Positions 52,906 through 62,964 of a DNA stretch of 64,000 nucleotides are shown here, in pieces. The number at the start of each line of letters is the position of its first letter. The stretch's first letter is position 1. This stretch comes from JAIOZK01 sp964468645 (GTDB taxonomy: Bacteria > Bacteroidota > Bacteroidia > Bacteroidales > JAIOZK01), in contig CAYXUU010000030.1 of the NCBI GenBank assembly GCA_964468645.1, positions 11,600-75,599 on the forward strand, given 5' to 3'. The notes beneath the pieces were generated by a model, which saw only the letters and a list, made by a program, of their open reading frames with translations, searched no databases and was not told the DNA's origin. The translations under genes were made by a program, and so were the position numbers.

Positions 52906-53544
52906 CTAAGGTTTGATCAAACCATTTTTGATGGCAAACATCACCAGGTGAGGGGCGTTTTTTGCACCGGTTTTATCAAATAAGCGTGCACGGTGGCCAT
53001 CGATAGTTCGCTGGCTGAGTCCCAGGAGTTTTGATATCTCAGGATTGGCTTTGCCCTTGCATATGAGTTCCAACACCTCTTTTTCCCTGTCGGTTAATAC
53101 GATATCTATTTTCTTTGTGGTATGAAATTGTGGCTTTTCCAGGCTGCTCTTGAATTCTTCTGAAAAGTAGTTTTCATCTTTTATTACGGAAAGTATTGCC
53201 TGTTCCAGCTCATCCTGGTTGGTTTTCTTTAAAAGAAATCCTGATGCACCTACCTCCATCATTTTGTTGAAATAACTGATTTCTTCATGCATTGTGAGGG
53301 CAATGATTTTCATCTCAGGATACCTTGATAAGACTTTCCTTGTAGCTTCAATACCATCCATTACCGGCATTTTAATATCCATCAGGATTACATCAGCTTC
53401 CTGCTTCTTAAGTGTTTCAAGCAATTCATGGCCATTCGATGCCTCAGCCACTACCTTAACATCATTTATTTCATTAAGGATGGTACGCAATCCTTTCCTG
53501 AAAATAATATGATCGTCAACTACAATTATCCTAATTATATCCAT
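52906..53544 (-). CDS. NarL/LuxR-family response regulator
   Basis: This 212-residue protein has a receiver domain (VVDDHIIFRKGL; phospho-acceptor Asp56 in VILMDIKMP; LLKKTNQDEL) and a C-terminal LuxR helix-turn-helix (LTDREKEVLELICKGKANPEISKLLGLSQRTIDGHRA, about residues 148-200). Phosphorylation by the adjacent kinase should promote DNA binding. It starts at ATG 53544, which overlaps the kinase stop codon by 1 nt (TAATG), so the pair is translationally coupled. It is the only DNA-binding regulator in the neighbourhood of the hydrogenase operon; a link is not shown. Confidence 0.93.
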   Translation of the reverse strand: MDIIRIIVVDDHIIFRKGLRTILNEINDVKVVAEASNGHELLETLKKQEADVILMDIKMPVMDGIEATRKVLSRYPEMKIIALTMHEEISYFNKMMEVGASGFLLKKTNQDELEQAILSVIKDENYFSEEFKSSLEKPQFHTTKKIDIVLTDREKEVLELICKGKANPEISKLLGLSQRTIDGHRARLFDKTGAKNAPHLVMFAIKNGLIKP

Positions 53545-55622
53545 TACTCATTATTTAATTTCACCGAGATAACCATAAACATCCCTTTACCTTCTTCACT
53601 GTTCAAATCACAGCTGCCATTGATGGTTTTCACCTTATTGAAAATATTGTATAATCCCAGGCCGGATTTATTCTGTATTGCTTCATCCATGTCAAAACCC
53701 TGGCCATCATCCCTGTAGTACAAAATTATTTGATTTTCAAAACTTTTAAGGTCAATAAAAACATTTTCGGCATTTGAATGTTTAATTGTATTATTTACGA
53801 GTTCCTTTACTGCCTGAAAAAGAATTGATTCGACGATACCCCTTTCTTCTATTTTATAATTCTCAAACCGGGCTTCAATTTTCAATTTTCCGGATTCGTT
53901 TATAAAACCACAGAATTCATTGATGGCAGCGGCAAGCCCAAAGTCCTGAAGTACATTCGGCCTGATCCTGTTGGAAATCTCCCGGCTGGTAGAGATGGCC
54001 ATATCTACCAGCTCATCAATGTTATTAACTGTTTCAGTTTTATCAATGTTTTTCGGATCGGGTTTCTTAAGCAGGTCTGTATATAGCTTGATAGTTGACA
54101 GTATAGGGCCCAGGTCATCATGCAGGTCAGCGGCAAAGTTCTTCCGTTCATTTTCTTCAGTGGAGATAATGGCTTTAAGAATCCTTTCTTCAATTTCCTT
54201 ACGTTCCGTGATATCTCTTGCGATGGTAAGAATTCTCTTTTTTCCATGGTATTCAATTACCCGGCTTTTCATTTCCACCGGAATCACCTTACCATCCTTT
54301 GCCAGATTTTCTGTTTCATACGTATACTGGCCGAAATGTTTGATCATTTCAAGATTTTTCTTGACTTCACCAAGGTATCGTTCTGTTTTAATTAAATGGA
54401 ATTGTTTACCAATCAGCTCATCCCTTGTATATCCAAGGCTATTACAGGCAACATCATTTACCTCAATGATAAAGCCATCAAAGTCACCAACAAAAATGTC
54501 ATCACTGGAATTGTTGAATAAAGTCCTGAATTGCTCTTCCGACTTTTTAAGAGCATCACGTGCAGTGGCCAGCTCTTTATTTGATCGTTCTATCTGAACT
54601 AGGAACCGATGAACATTTCTGGTTGTAAATAGAAAACTAAAAACCGAAAAGAGAATAATTGTTATCAGGGCAATCAAAACTGCATTGCTGATGATACCGG
54701 AAACCAGGGGTTGTGATTCTGCAACTTTATCGATGGTGGCACATACAAATAACCTGAAATCCGGAAAATATTCAAATGCATATATTCTCTTTTCCTCAAC
54801 AGAATTACTGTATTCAAAGATACCCTCAGTGCTGTTATTAATATTTTTAAAAAAACTTTCGTCCAGTTTACCCCCCTGGTTATCCGGGTGCATTGTCAAC
54901 TCCCTGTACTCATCAAAAACAAAAACAAATCCCGTCCTGCCAATTTTTAGGCCATTGATAATAGTCCTTAACCGGCCCAGGTCTTTTTCTTTATCTCCAA
55001 CATAGAGCATACCCACCAGTTCCCCTTTATAATAAATGGGTTCATAGGCTGTTATATACCAGTCGTTAACAACATAAGCACGCCCTATAAAGGTTTCACC
55101 ATTTTCAATAGTCTTTACTACAGGAGAAGAATTAGGAATATATGTACCTACTGCTCTCTCTCCGGCATCATTCATAACATTGGTTGAGATCCGTACAAAA
55201 CCACTATCGATTTTCTGGAATACGGTTATGGTGCCTTCGGTAAGGGAATATGCTTTATCGACAAAACCAAAATTATTGATGAGGGTTTGATTATTCAAAT
55301 ACCACCTGTTCAAATGGGCTATGTGTTTATAATGGGTAATCTGATTGGTGACTTCCATACTGATTTTGGATGCAAGGATTTGCAAATCATCAGCATAAAA
55401 AAGATTATGTGCCACTTTGAGATCTTTTTTAACTATATCAAGTTTGAGGGCTCTTTCACGCTCAAACATTTTAATGATAGTTTCTACCTCAAGCTGCAGA
55501 CTTTTTTCAATACTGTGATTAATCTCCTGCTGCGCTATTCGGATACTTAGAAAAGTTAATACCGATACAGCCAGTATGATACCGAGAAAGATTGGAAGGA
55601 ATATTTTAATTTTAACCGGCAT
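53544..55622 (-). CDS. Cache-PAS NarX-type sensor histidine kinase
   Basis: This 692-residue membrane kinase has TM1 (about 7-28), an extracytoplasmic Cache-type domain (about 35-305; NDAGERAVGTYIP, TAYEPIYYKGELVGMLYVG, HPDNQGGKLD), TM2 (about 309-333), a PAS domain (about 362-475, with ARDITERK), and a HisKA_3 dimerisation domain with His501 in NFAADLHDDLGPILST. The HATPase follows (ELVNNTIKHSNAENV, DDGQGFD, GLGLYNIF). The Cache domain probably binds a small ligand such as an organic acid. It lies upstream of the LuxR regulator with a 1-nt overlap. Confidence 0.93.
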   Translation of the reverse strand: MPVKIKIFLPIFLGIILAVSVLTFLSIRIAQQEINHSIEKSLQLEVETIIKMFERERALKLDIVKKDLKVAHNLFYADDLQILASKISMEVTNQITHYKHIAHLNRWYLNNQTLINNFGFVDKAYSLTEGTITVFQKIDSGFVRISTNVMNDAGERAVGTYIPNSSPVVKTIENGETFIGRAYVVNDWYITAYEPIYYKGELVGMLYVGDKEKDLGRLRTIINGLKIGRTGFVFVFDEYRELTMHPDNQGGKLDESFFKNINNSTEGIFEYSNSVEEKRIYAFEYFPDFRLFVCATIDKVAESQPLVSGIISNAVLIALITIILFSVFSFLFTTRNVHRFLVQIERSNKELATARDALKKSEEQFRTLFNNSSDDIFVGDFDGFIIEVNDVACNSLGYTRDELIGKQFHLIKTERYLGEVKKNLEMIKHFGQYTYETENLAKDGKVIPVEMKSRVIEYHGKKRILTIARDITERKEIEERILKAIISTEENERKNFAADLHDDLGPILSTIKLYTDLLKKPDPKNIDKTETVNNIDELVDMAISTSREISNRIRPNVLQDFGLAAAINEFCGFINESGKLKIEARFENYKIEERGIVESILFQAVKELVNNTIKHSNAENVFIDLKSFENQIILYYRDDGQGFDMDEAIQNKSGLGLYNIFNKVKTINGSCDLNSEEGKGMFMVISVKLNNE

Positions 55623-55937
55623 ACAGTTTAATCAATTGATAACAATCTGCTTGGAGGCAACAAAATTATAAAGATTAATTTACTCCCGGATAAAACATCC
55701 CAAAACAGGTTAAACAGTTTCAATAGACAATCGGTAGATGATATAAGCCTTTTATAGAATTAGCAGAAGATATGGAATGGTTACACCTTATTTTTATAAG
55801 TTAAACCATTAAAGCAACCTAATGAAAATAAAACCATATTTTGTTAATTAACTGAATTCCGCATCGTAGGTTTGAAACTGATACCCAGGCCTGCTGGCTA
55901 AGGTAACAAATATTTATTGATGGTGGATTGATATAGT
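55623..55937. other. Intergenic region, nothing recognised
   Basis: This AT-rich gap separates the sensor kinase and the Wzz-like gene, both on the minus strand. It should include the kinase promoter. I see no clear promoter pair, hairpin or tRNA-like fold. Confidence 0.4.
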
Positions 55938-56801
55938 TTAGGGCCTGAAAAGGAGTACGATCACTCTTAAACCAATACCTGCTAACACAGCGTAAAATAA
56001 ATATTTTGTCAAACTCCTGCTTACCGGATGGTCATTGGCAACAAATCCGTCCAGAACTTCAATATTATAGTTAAACACCAGGGCTCCTCTAACAGTACGT
56101 ATCCTTTGATAAATCTTCAGGGCCTCATCCAGTAATTCGGCGCGTTTTACAGCTTCCTCCTGCTTTAATTCCCTGTCGTTGATCAGCAGCAAATTACTCA
56201 ATGAATCAACAGAAGCAAGACGATTCTCCAGGAACTCCAGTTCAGCTTCATTCTCCTTGTTCATGTAAGCAATTCTTTTTTGAATATAATCGGTCCGGTC
56301 CATATAGTTAACCAGCGCTATCTGCAACGAGCCCAGAATATCATTATTCCTGACTTCAGCAATTACATAAAACGGGATCTTCTCTGTACTAAGATCATCA
56401 ACCAGTGGTTCGCTTCTTATGTTCAGACTATTGATCGAAACCAATTCCTTTACTTCTTCTTCTGTCATCATTAAAAGATCTGAGAGCTGGCTGTAGTTGT
56501 TTGTCTTAATAAGATCATTGAGTTTCACCAGCATATCCGCATAGATCTTTTTCTCATAGTGGGTATAGGAAACCGTCATCTCGGCAACATATATTTCTGG
56601 CTGCAGGTACCATATTCCTGCTCCGATCACACAGGCAATGATGATATAAACCAGAAATGAAACAAAGTGTTTAATTATATATTGTTTAAATGTTGAAAAC
56701 ATACCACTGAAGAATCCTGTTAATTCTCCTATCTGAGAAAGCAATGATACCCATACTTTCTTTCCTTCCTGGCGGGAATTGTTATATGAAGACTGATCCA
56801 T
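55938..56801 (-). CDS. Wzz-like chain-length/polysaccharide co-polymerase membrane protein
   Basis: This 287-residue protein has a cytoplasmic N-terminus of about 43 residues, TM1 (about 45-65), a periplasmic helical domain with coiled-coil character (AYMNKENEAELEFLENRLA) and TM2 at the C-terminus (about 266-285). No ATP-binding kinase domain is present. This two-TM layout fits Wzz-type co-polymerases that set O-antigen/EPS chain length, though sequence identity is too thin to be sure. It is divergent from the flippase gene (66 nt between starts) and lies at the edge of the exopolysaccharide locus. Confidence 0.65.
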   Translation of the reverse strand: MDQSSYNNSRQEGKKVWVSLLSQIGELTGFFSGMFSTFKQYIIKHFVSFLVYIIIACVIGAGIWYLQPEIYVAEMTVSYTHYEKKIYADMLVKLNDLIKTNNYSQLSDLLMMTEEEVKELVSINSLNIRSEPLVDDLSTEKIPFYVIAEVRNNDILGSLQIALVNYMDRTDYIQKRIAYMNKENEAELEFLENRLASVDSLSNLLLINDRELKQEEAVKRAELLDEALKIYQRIRTVRGALVFNYNIEVLDGFVANDHPVSRSLTKYLFYAVLAGIGLRVIVLLFRP

Positions 56802-56867
56802 AACTTAAAGTTCTTGGTAAAAATTCATAAAAATCAGAGCTGTTAATTATTTCTGATATTTGTACTG

Positions 56868-58310
56868 ATGATCACGACTTCTACAAATGTAAGAAATTCT
56901 GCATGGAATTTAGCCAATATCCTGATATACCCGATCGCTTTTCTGGGAGCTACTCCATTTTTCATCAACAAGCTTTCTGAGAGTGAGTTTGGTATGTGGA
57001 TGCTGATTAATTCTTACGTATTCATTGCTGTACATGTTATTAGTTTCGGCATGCCAAATTCGATTACAGCTCATGTAGCTGAGGCCATAGGATTAAAGCG
57101 TCGTGATAAATTATATGCTTACATTAATGCTGCCTCTCGCCTGTTTGGCAGGATGAGTTTCCTGACCATGCTGGCAGCCGGATTGATTTTATTGCTTTTC
57201 CTTTTTAAGGTACCTGTTTTTGAATTGCGCATCCTTAAGATCCTGGTTGTTGCAACCATGTTTATCAGTGTTAAGTTCCCCGAACTTTTGTATCAGAATA
57301 TTTTCAAGGGCTTTGAACGTTATGATCAGGCAGCTATTTTTAATACCACCAATCGCATGATTGCACTTGGCTTTCAAATCGGGCTGGTAATGAAAGGATA
57401 TGGACTATTTGAGATTTTTATTTCAAACCTCTGTATTAACGTGTTGATGGTTATTATCCAGGCTGTTTTTGTTTACCTGAAATTACCTGAATATAAACCG
57501 GTGTTGTTTAAAGCACTGAAAGAAAGAACAGCCCTGTATCATTTCGGTTTCTGGACCTGGCTTCAAACCCTTATCAGTGTGTTGTCATATCAAATGGATA
57601 GGTTCATTGTTGCTTATTTCCTGGGAACTGCAACAGTGGCATATTATGTTTTGGCATCTACTATCGCAAATCACCTGCATATGGCTTTTGAAGCCATGGT
57701 GAGCTGGTTGTTTCCTAAAGTTTCCCGTGTTAAAGAAAGTAAAAGGGATACCAGAATATATTTTCATACCATCAGAGGTTTTTCGATAGGGTTCTCCCTT
57801 CTTATTATCCTGATATTATACCTGGTCAATGAACCGCTTTTCACCCTCTGGCTTGGTGAAGAGAAATATCAGAAGATGATTGGCTTTTTCAAATTGTTCA
57901 TGATCTTCGAAGCATTCCTTATACTATCCATTGTTCCCAAAATCTATTTAAATGGAATTAAAGAACTGAAATTCATCACCGGAATGGAGTTTATGTACAA
58001 GACCGGAATTATTATTGGAATGATCATAACTTTCATGATCAGGGGAACTGCCGATAGCCTGATATGGGGTCAGATAATTGCCTTAATGATATTCATGCCG
58101 GTTGAATACTTTCTTGTAAACAATCGTATCTTATATGAGAATAAATTCCAGGAAACTATCGTCAGTCACCTTCCAAGCATATTTGTCATGGGGGCAATAT
58201 TATCCGATAAAATAGAATGCAGTGTAGTTTTAGGCCTTTTTGCAATTTTATCCTACTGGTTTTATTATATTCGTAAAAAGCAATTCAACCTAAAATTGTT
58301 GATGGAATGA
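56868..58310 (+). CDS. Wzx-type oligosaccharide flippase
   Basis: This 480-residue protein has about 12-14 hydrophobic helices spread over the whole length, with the Wzx/MATE-like beginning NVRNSAWNLANILIYPIAFLGATPFFI and the central FGFWTWLQTLISVLSYQMDRFIVAYFLG. It probably moves undecaprenyl-linked oligosaccharide across the inner membrane. It is the first gene of a plus-strand operon with 4- to 14-nt overlaps, whose neighbours (polymerase, glycosyltransferases, ligase, initiating transferase) complete a Wzx/Wzy pathway. Confidence 0.85.
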   Translation: MITTSTNVRNSAWNLANILIYPIAFLGATPFFINKLSESEFGMWMLINSYVFIAVHVISFGMPNSITAHVAEAIGLKRRDKLYAYINAASRLFGRMSFLTMLAAGLILLLFLFKVPVFELRILKILVVATMFISVKFPELLYQNIFKGFERYDQAAIFNTTNRMIALGFQIGLVMKGYGLFEIFISNLCINVLMVIIQAVFVYLKLPEYKPVLFKALKERTALYHFGFWTWLQTLISVLSYQMDRFIVAYFLGTATVAYYVLASTIANHLHMAFEAMVSWLFPKVSRVKESKRDTRIYFHTIRGFSIGFSLLIILILYLVNEPLFTLWLGEEKYQKMIGFFKLFMIFEAFLILSIVPKIYLNGIKELKFITGMEFMYKTGIIIGMIITFMIRGTADSLIWGQIIALMIFMPVEYFLVNNRILYENKFQETIVSHLPSIFVMGAILSDKIECSVVLGLFAILSYWFYYIRKKQFNLKLLME

Positions 58311-59524
58311 CAGTATCCGTAAACTACCGAACATTTCTTCCCTTATTCATTCTTTTCTTCTTTTTTAATGGAGTGTTTCTGCCTCATGGATTATTATATA
58401 CGACGATATTAATCCCTGTTTTTATATACTGGTTGTATAAAATTGGATCACTCAGGAAAACGTTCATCTGGGGCTTATTGCTCCTGATTCCGATACCATT
58501 TCAATTATTGGCCCGGGTAGATTCCAATAGCTATGTTATCAGCACCTTCATGATTTTTTGTACATGGGTGTTTCTATTCACTGCCTTTGAAATTGTTAAA
58601 AGAATCAAATATGATCTGGAAACAATATTCAATCGCATCATAATCTTAAATGTTATACTTGTTGTACTGGCCATTATATTTTTACCTTTTGAATCCCTGA
58701 AGGATATTGTTTGGGATATGACCCCAATTTCTCCATCCATTCCGCCATTTCCACGGCTTATGTTATTCACTTATGAGCCATCCTATTATAGTCTTATCCT
58801 TAGCCCGGTATTTTTGTTTTTCATCCTTAAAGTTCTGACTGGTAAAATAAAAAACCCGTTGCTGATGGCAGTTGCTTCTATTTTACCACTGCTGTTGTCC
58901 CTCTCATTCGGGGTTATCGGGGCAATGTTTCTGGCGATACTCCTGACTTCATTAATTTATTACAAGCAGCTTCCAAAGAATTTTTGGAGAATAATATTGT
59001 ATTCAGCGATTATCGTTGGATTTATAATCTTGGTACTTTTTTTGCTATGGCCTGAGAACCCTGTTGTATTACGATTATCAAATATTTTCGAGGGAAAAGA
59101 TACTTCAGCACAAGGTCGTCTATTTGATTCATACATGTTTGCCAAAGACCTGATTCTTACCAAAAGTATATTTTTCGGTTGTGGGCCCGGACAAATTAAA
59201 ATCCTGGCACATGACCTGATCATCAATTTTTATCAATACCAGGGTGATGTTGCAGAAGTGGTAAGGATACCAAATGGAATGGGAGAGATGCTGGCTACTT
59301 ATGGTATTTATGGATTCATTTTGAAAATCATTGTTGAAATTTATTTCTTCATTCGATTCAGAATCTGGAAAAACCTTTATTCATTATGTCTTTTTGTATT
59401 TATTTTTATTTATCAGTTTACAGGGAGTTACCTGACCAATGTTGCAGAGGCAGCTATTTGGGCAATTGTGTTCTTTTCAGGGTTCAAAGAATTTTCATTA
59501 TCACCAAATCCTGAAAATAAATGA
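58307..59524 (+). CDS. Wzy-like O-antigen/EPS polymerase
   Basis: This 405-residue polytopic protein has about ten hydrophobic helices and one large periplasmic loop near the middle to end (LRLSNIFEGKDTSAQGRLFDSY, FGCGPGQIKIL), the layout of Wzy polymerases. ARG/Gly-rich loop residues would act on the glycan, but the family has little sequence conservation. Its start overlaps the flippase stop by 4 nt (ATGA). Polymerase versus ligase cannot be separated from sequence alone; the ligase-like protein is at 61677. Confidence 0.72.
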   Translation: MTVSVNYRTFLPLFILFFFFNGVFLPHGLLYTTILIPVFIYWLYKIGSLRKTFIWGLLLLIPIPFQLLARVDSNSYVISTFMIFCTWVFLFTAFEIVKRIKYDLETIFNRIIILNVILVVLAIIFLPFESLKDIVWDMTPISPSIPPFPRLMLFTYEPSYYSLILSPVFLFFILKVLTGKIKNPLLMAVASILPLLLSLSFGVIGAMFLAILLTSLIYYKQLPKNFWRIILYSAIIVGFIILVLFLLWPENPVVLRLSNIFEGKDTSAQGRLFDSYMFAKDLILTKSIFFGCGPGQIKILAHDLIINFYQYQGDVAEVVRIPNGMGEMLATYGIYGFILKIIVEIYFFIRFRIWKNLYSLCLFVFIFIYQFTGSYLTNVAEAAIWAIVFFSGFKEFSLSPNPENK

Positions 59525-60600
59525 AAGTTGCCTTTATAAGCCGTTCTACACTTTATACAGTCAGGGGTGGGGATACTATCCAGATTAATCAGACTGCTCA
59601 TTACCTGAGAAAACTTGGCGTTGATGTGGATATTTATATAGCATCTTCACAAATTCCCTATCACCATTATGACCTGCTTCATTTTTTCAATGTCATCAGG
59701 CCGGCCGATCATTTAATTCATATTAGAAAAAGCAAATGCCCTTATGTTGTTAGCCCTGTTTATCTTGATTATTCTGATTTTGATAAATTCGGCAGAAAAG
59801 GGTTCAGTAAACATATAATAAGGTTGGCAGGTAAGAATAATGCAGAGTATTTAAAAAACCTCATGCGTTATTTAAAAAAACAGGATCGGTTATTAAGCCT
59901 GGAATATCTATTGGGACATGCAATTGCTATGAAGAAGGTGTTAAATGGAGCACAAATTATTCTGCCTAACTCAGCATCGGAAAATCATCGGTTATGTACA
60001 GATTTGAAGGTGGTGAAGGATTTCCATGTTGTTCCTAATGGGATCGATCCGGTGTTGTTTTCCAACATTCCGGATGTTCCGCGTGAAATGGATAAGGTAC
60101 TTTGTGTGGCCCAGATTTATGGAATGAAAAACCAGCACAGACTGATTGAAGCATGCAAGAAGTTAAAACTCCCGTTATCAATTATTGGTAAGGCCCCACC
60201 CAACCATCATACATATTACAAATATTGCAAAAGGCTGGCAGATAATAAGGTGCACTTTATTAATTTTATTCCCCAGAAAGAATTAATAACCCATTACGCC
60301 GGCTCACGTATCCATGCACTGCCTTCGTGGTTCGAAACTACCGGTTTGAGTTCATTGGAAGCGGGGGCTATGGGATGTCAGCTTGTGGTTGGTGAAGGGG
60401 GCGATACCCGGGACTATTTCGAAGGTTATGCCAACTTCTGTAAAGCGGAGTCGTTGGAGAGTATTGCCGACGCCTTAAATAAGTGCCTGGCTAATGATCC
60501 CGACTTGAGTGTTAGGGATCATATTCTAAATAACTTTACCTGGGAAATTGCAGCCCGGGAAACATTGAAAGCCTATCATAAAGCTTTGAATATTGGATAG
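59521..60600 (+). CDS. GT4-family glycosyltransferase
   Basis: This 359-residue GT-B enzyme has VRGGDTIQINQTAHYLRKLGV in the N-terminal half, VVPNGIDPVLFSN linking the halves, and a C-terminal donor domain with FIPQKELITHYAGSR, HALPSWFETTGLSSLEAGAMG and VVGEGGDTRDYF. The ETTGLSSLEAGAMG stretch carries the conserved E(x7)E retaining motif of GT4. It would add a sugar to the lipid-linked repeat unit. Donor and linkage are not known. It overlaps the polymerase by 4 nt (ATGA). Confidence 0.86.
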   Translation: MKVAFISRSTLYTVRGGDTIQINQTAHYLRKLGVDVDIYIASSQIPYHHYDLLHFFNVIRPADHLIHIRKSKCPYVVSPVYLDYSDFDKFGRKGFSKHIIRLAGKNNAEYLKNLMRYLKKQDRLLSLEYLLGHAIAMKKVLNGAQIILPNSASENHRLCTDLKVVKDFHVVPNGIDPVLFSNIPDVPREMDKVLCVAQIYGMKNQHRLIEACKKLKLPLSIIGKAPPNHHTYYKYCKRLADNKVHFINFIPQKELITHYAGSRIHALPSWFETTGLSSLEAGAMGCQLVVGEGGDTRDYFEGYANFCKAESLESIADALNKCLANDPDLSVRDHILNNFTWEIAARETLKAYHKALNIG

Positions 60601-61690
60601 AAAACTTAAAATAGCAATTCTGGGGAGCCGTGGTATACCTAATTATTATGGGGGCTTTGAGATATGTGCAGAAGAAGTTTCTGTGAGATTGGTTGAGAAG
60701 GGTCATCATATAAGTGTGTTTTGTGAGCACCGGCATCCTGCTGATGATAAAGTTTGGAAAGGAGTTTCACGAATCAAAGTGTTTAATCCGGAAAATAAGC
60801 TGGGAACCTTCGGCCAGTTCATCTATGACCTGAAAAGCAATTTGCATTCATCCCGGAAATACAATGATATTGTTTTGCATCTGGGATATACAAGTGATTC
60901 AGTCTGGTTTCCTTTGTGGAACAAAAAAACCAGGCATATTGTTAATATGGACGGCATGGAATGGAAGAGAAAAAAATACTCCGGATTGGTCAGATGTTTT
61001 CTTAAACAGGCTGAAAAAATGGCAACGATTCGGGCAAATTATCTGGTAGCTGATGCCATCCCCATTCAATCATACCTGGAGAAAACCTATAATCACCCTG
61101 TTCGATATATTCCATATGGGGCTCATATACCCGCATCCATTCAAAAAAGTGTTCTGAATGAATATGGTTTAGCTGAAAATAATTATGACCTGATAATTGC
61201 CCGGATGGTGGCCGATAACAACATAGAAATGGCCATACAGGCAAAACTCCAGTCGCAAAATGATAATCCGCTCATTATCCTTGGAAACGATACAGGGTAC
61301 AGGAGATTATTGATCCGTAAATACAGCTCATACCCACATATCCGTTTTGAAGCAGCAAACTTCAACCTTCAAACTATTAATAGTCTAAGGGCTTTCTGCC
61401 GTTATTATATACATGGCCATTCAATGGGAGGCACCAATCCTTCTCTTCTGGAAGCCATGGCATGCAGGTGCAGAATTCTGGCCCATGATAACCCCTTTAA
61501 TAAATCGGTTACCGGGGCAGATTCAAGATACTTTAATTCAACTGAAGAATTATGTTATTACCTGAACACTAAATCAGTGCAACTTATTACAGAAGATCAC
61601 CTAGAGGAAAACCTGAAGAGGATAAGGGAAAAGTATAACTGGGATAGAATTACTGATCAATACGAAGAGCTCTTTTATGAAGTGGTCTAA
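60593..61690 (+). CDS. DUF1972/GT4 glycosyltransferase (rhamnosyltransferase-like)
   Basis: This 365-residue GT-B enzyme opens with ILGSRGIPNYYGGFEICAEE, the signature of the DUF1972 group found in rhamnosyltransferases such as WchF/Cps2T-type proteins. The C-terminal domain has HGHSMGGTNPSLLEAMACR, with an E-containing loop in place of the classic EGFG motif. The start used is TTG 60593, overlapping the previous gene by 8 nt; no in-frame ATG lies nearby. It is likely to add the second sugar of the repeat unit. Confidence 0.84.
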   Translation: MDRKLKIAILGSRGIPNYYGGFEICAEEVSVRLVEKGHHISVFCEHRHPADDKVWKGVSRIKVFNPENKLGTFGQFIYDLKSNLHSSRKYNDIVLHLGYTSDSVWFPLWNKKTRHIVNMDGMEWKRKKYSGLVRCFLKQAEKMATIRANYLVADAIPIQSYLEKTYNHPVRYIPYGAHIPASIQKSVLNEYGLAENNYDLIIARMVADNNIEMAIQAKLQSQNDNPLIILGNDTGYRRLLIRKYSSYPHIRFEAANFNLQTINSLRAFCRYYIHGHSMGGTNPSLLEAMACRCRILAHDNPFNKSVTGADSRYFNSTEELCYYLNTKSVQLITEDHLEENLKRIREKYNWDRITDQYEELFYEVV

Positions 61691-62945
61691 AACATATCAC
61701 CTGGAGAAGTTGGCCTGGGGCCTGGTATGGTTCAGTTTGCCTTTCTCTTTAAAATTTAATGGTTTAAGTTTAATGATCCTTGGCGTATTGATTTTGATCA
61801 ATTTTTTCCGCAATCCATTTCTTCCGGCGAAACACCAGTTTCTTCTCATGTTACCCTTTATCGCATACTTTGCCATGTTAATAATCGCTGGTTTTTCTAA
61901 TGTAAACCGGGAGATATTCTTTTTTGGACTTGAAAAGAAATATTCTTTCATCTTCATTCCTCTTATGTATTTGTTGACAGCGAACTCCTTTCAGGAAATC
62001 AGGAAATATACAGTGAAAGGGTTTTTTATAGGCCTCCTTGTTTCAGGACTGCATATGTTATTATATTCTTTTATTGGCTTTGTTCAAAGTGGTGATTTTT
62101 CGACATTCACATACCATGATTTTACACAGCCATATGGTATAGGTGCAATATATTATTCATACTTCCTTGCCATTTCAATTTTTCTTCTACTGGATATTTC
62201 ATCGATAACAATCTCAGATAAATGGAGAATTTCTTTATTAGCCATATTCACTGCATTTCTACTTCTGAGCGCATCAAAATTGTTTATTCTCATTACGCTT
62301 CCCCTCGCACTCTGGTATTACTGGATACAGAAAATAAAACATCTGAAAAGTAAGTATTTGATTCTGGCCGGGATTGTGATCCTGATACTCATCGGGATAC
62401 AGCCTATGAAAATCCGTTTTAAAGAACTTTCATTGAAGAATCTTGAAATTGTTCAGCAGGATAAATTTACCTATGATACACCTTTTAATGGTTTAAGCAT
62501 ACGTTTAGTACAATGGCGGTTTGGCATTGAAATATTAAACGAACAAAATGCCTGGCTAATTGGCTGTGGTATAGGCGACACGCAGGACTTACTCAATCAA
62601 AAATACAAACAGACTGGAGTTTACACCGGGAATCCTGATCTGGATGATACCGGATACCTGAATTATAATTTCCATAATCAATATATTGAAACACTGGCCG
62701 GAACCGGAATTATTGGCCTGGTAATACTGGTTTTGATATTTATAGTTATATTTGAGAAACAGAAAAAAGTTCATTACTGGCCGGGTATGGTTTACATTCT
62801 GACACTTTTGTTTTTCATTACTGAATCGGTGCTTGAAAGACAGGTCGGAATTGTAATGTTCTGTTTAATCTTTAGTTCGCCAATTACAAAAATTGGTCCA
62901 GTGAAATCATTGGATTTTACAATCTATCAAAAAGAAAAAAACTAA
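61677..62945 (+). CDS. O-antigen ligase-family (Wzy_C) membrane protein
   Basis: This 422-residue protein has about ten hydrophobic helices and the large loop ending FHNQYIETLAGTGIIGLVILV, the HxQxxE/G-rich signature of the Wzy_C/WaaL family. Such proteins are either O-antigen ligases or polymerases. It overlaps the previous gene by 14 nt. With a Wzy-like gene already at 58307, ligase is the simpler guess, but this is an inference. Confidence 0.78.
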   Translation: MKWSKTYHLEKLAWGLVWFSLPFSLKFNGLSLMILGVLILINFFRNPFLPAKHQFLLMLPFIAYFAMLIIAGFSNVNREIFFFGLEKKYSFIFIPLMYLLTANSFQEIRKYTVKGFFIGLLVSGLHMLLYSFIGFVQSGDFSTFTYHDFTQPYGIGAIYYSYFLAISIFLLLDISSITISDKWRISLLAIFTAFLLLSASKLFILITLPLALWYYWIQKIKHLKSKYLILAGIVILILIGIQPMKIRFKELSLKNLEIVQQDKFTYDTPFNGLSIRLVQWRFGIEILNEQNAWLIGCGIGDTQDLLNQKYKQTGVYTGNPDLDDTGYLNYNFHNQYIETLAGTGIIGLVILVLIFIVIFEKQKKVHYWPGMVYILTLLFFITESVLERQVGIVMFCLIFSSPITKIGPVKSLDFTIYQKEKN

Positions 62946-62964
62946 TTTAAAACATAATAAACCT

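Noticed and set aside
55623..55937. tRNA or small RNA in the gap
   Set aside because: No cloverleaf, promoter pair or hairpin with T run was found by eye.
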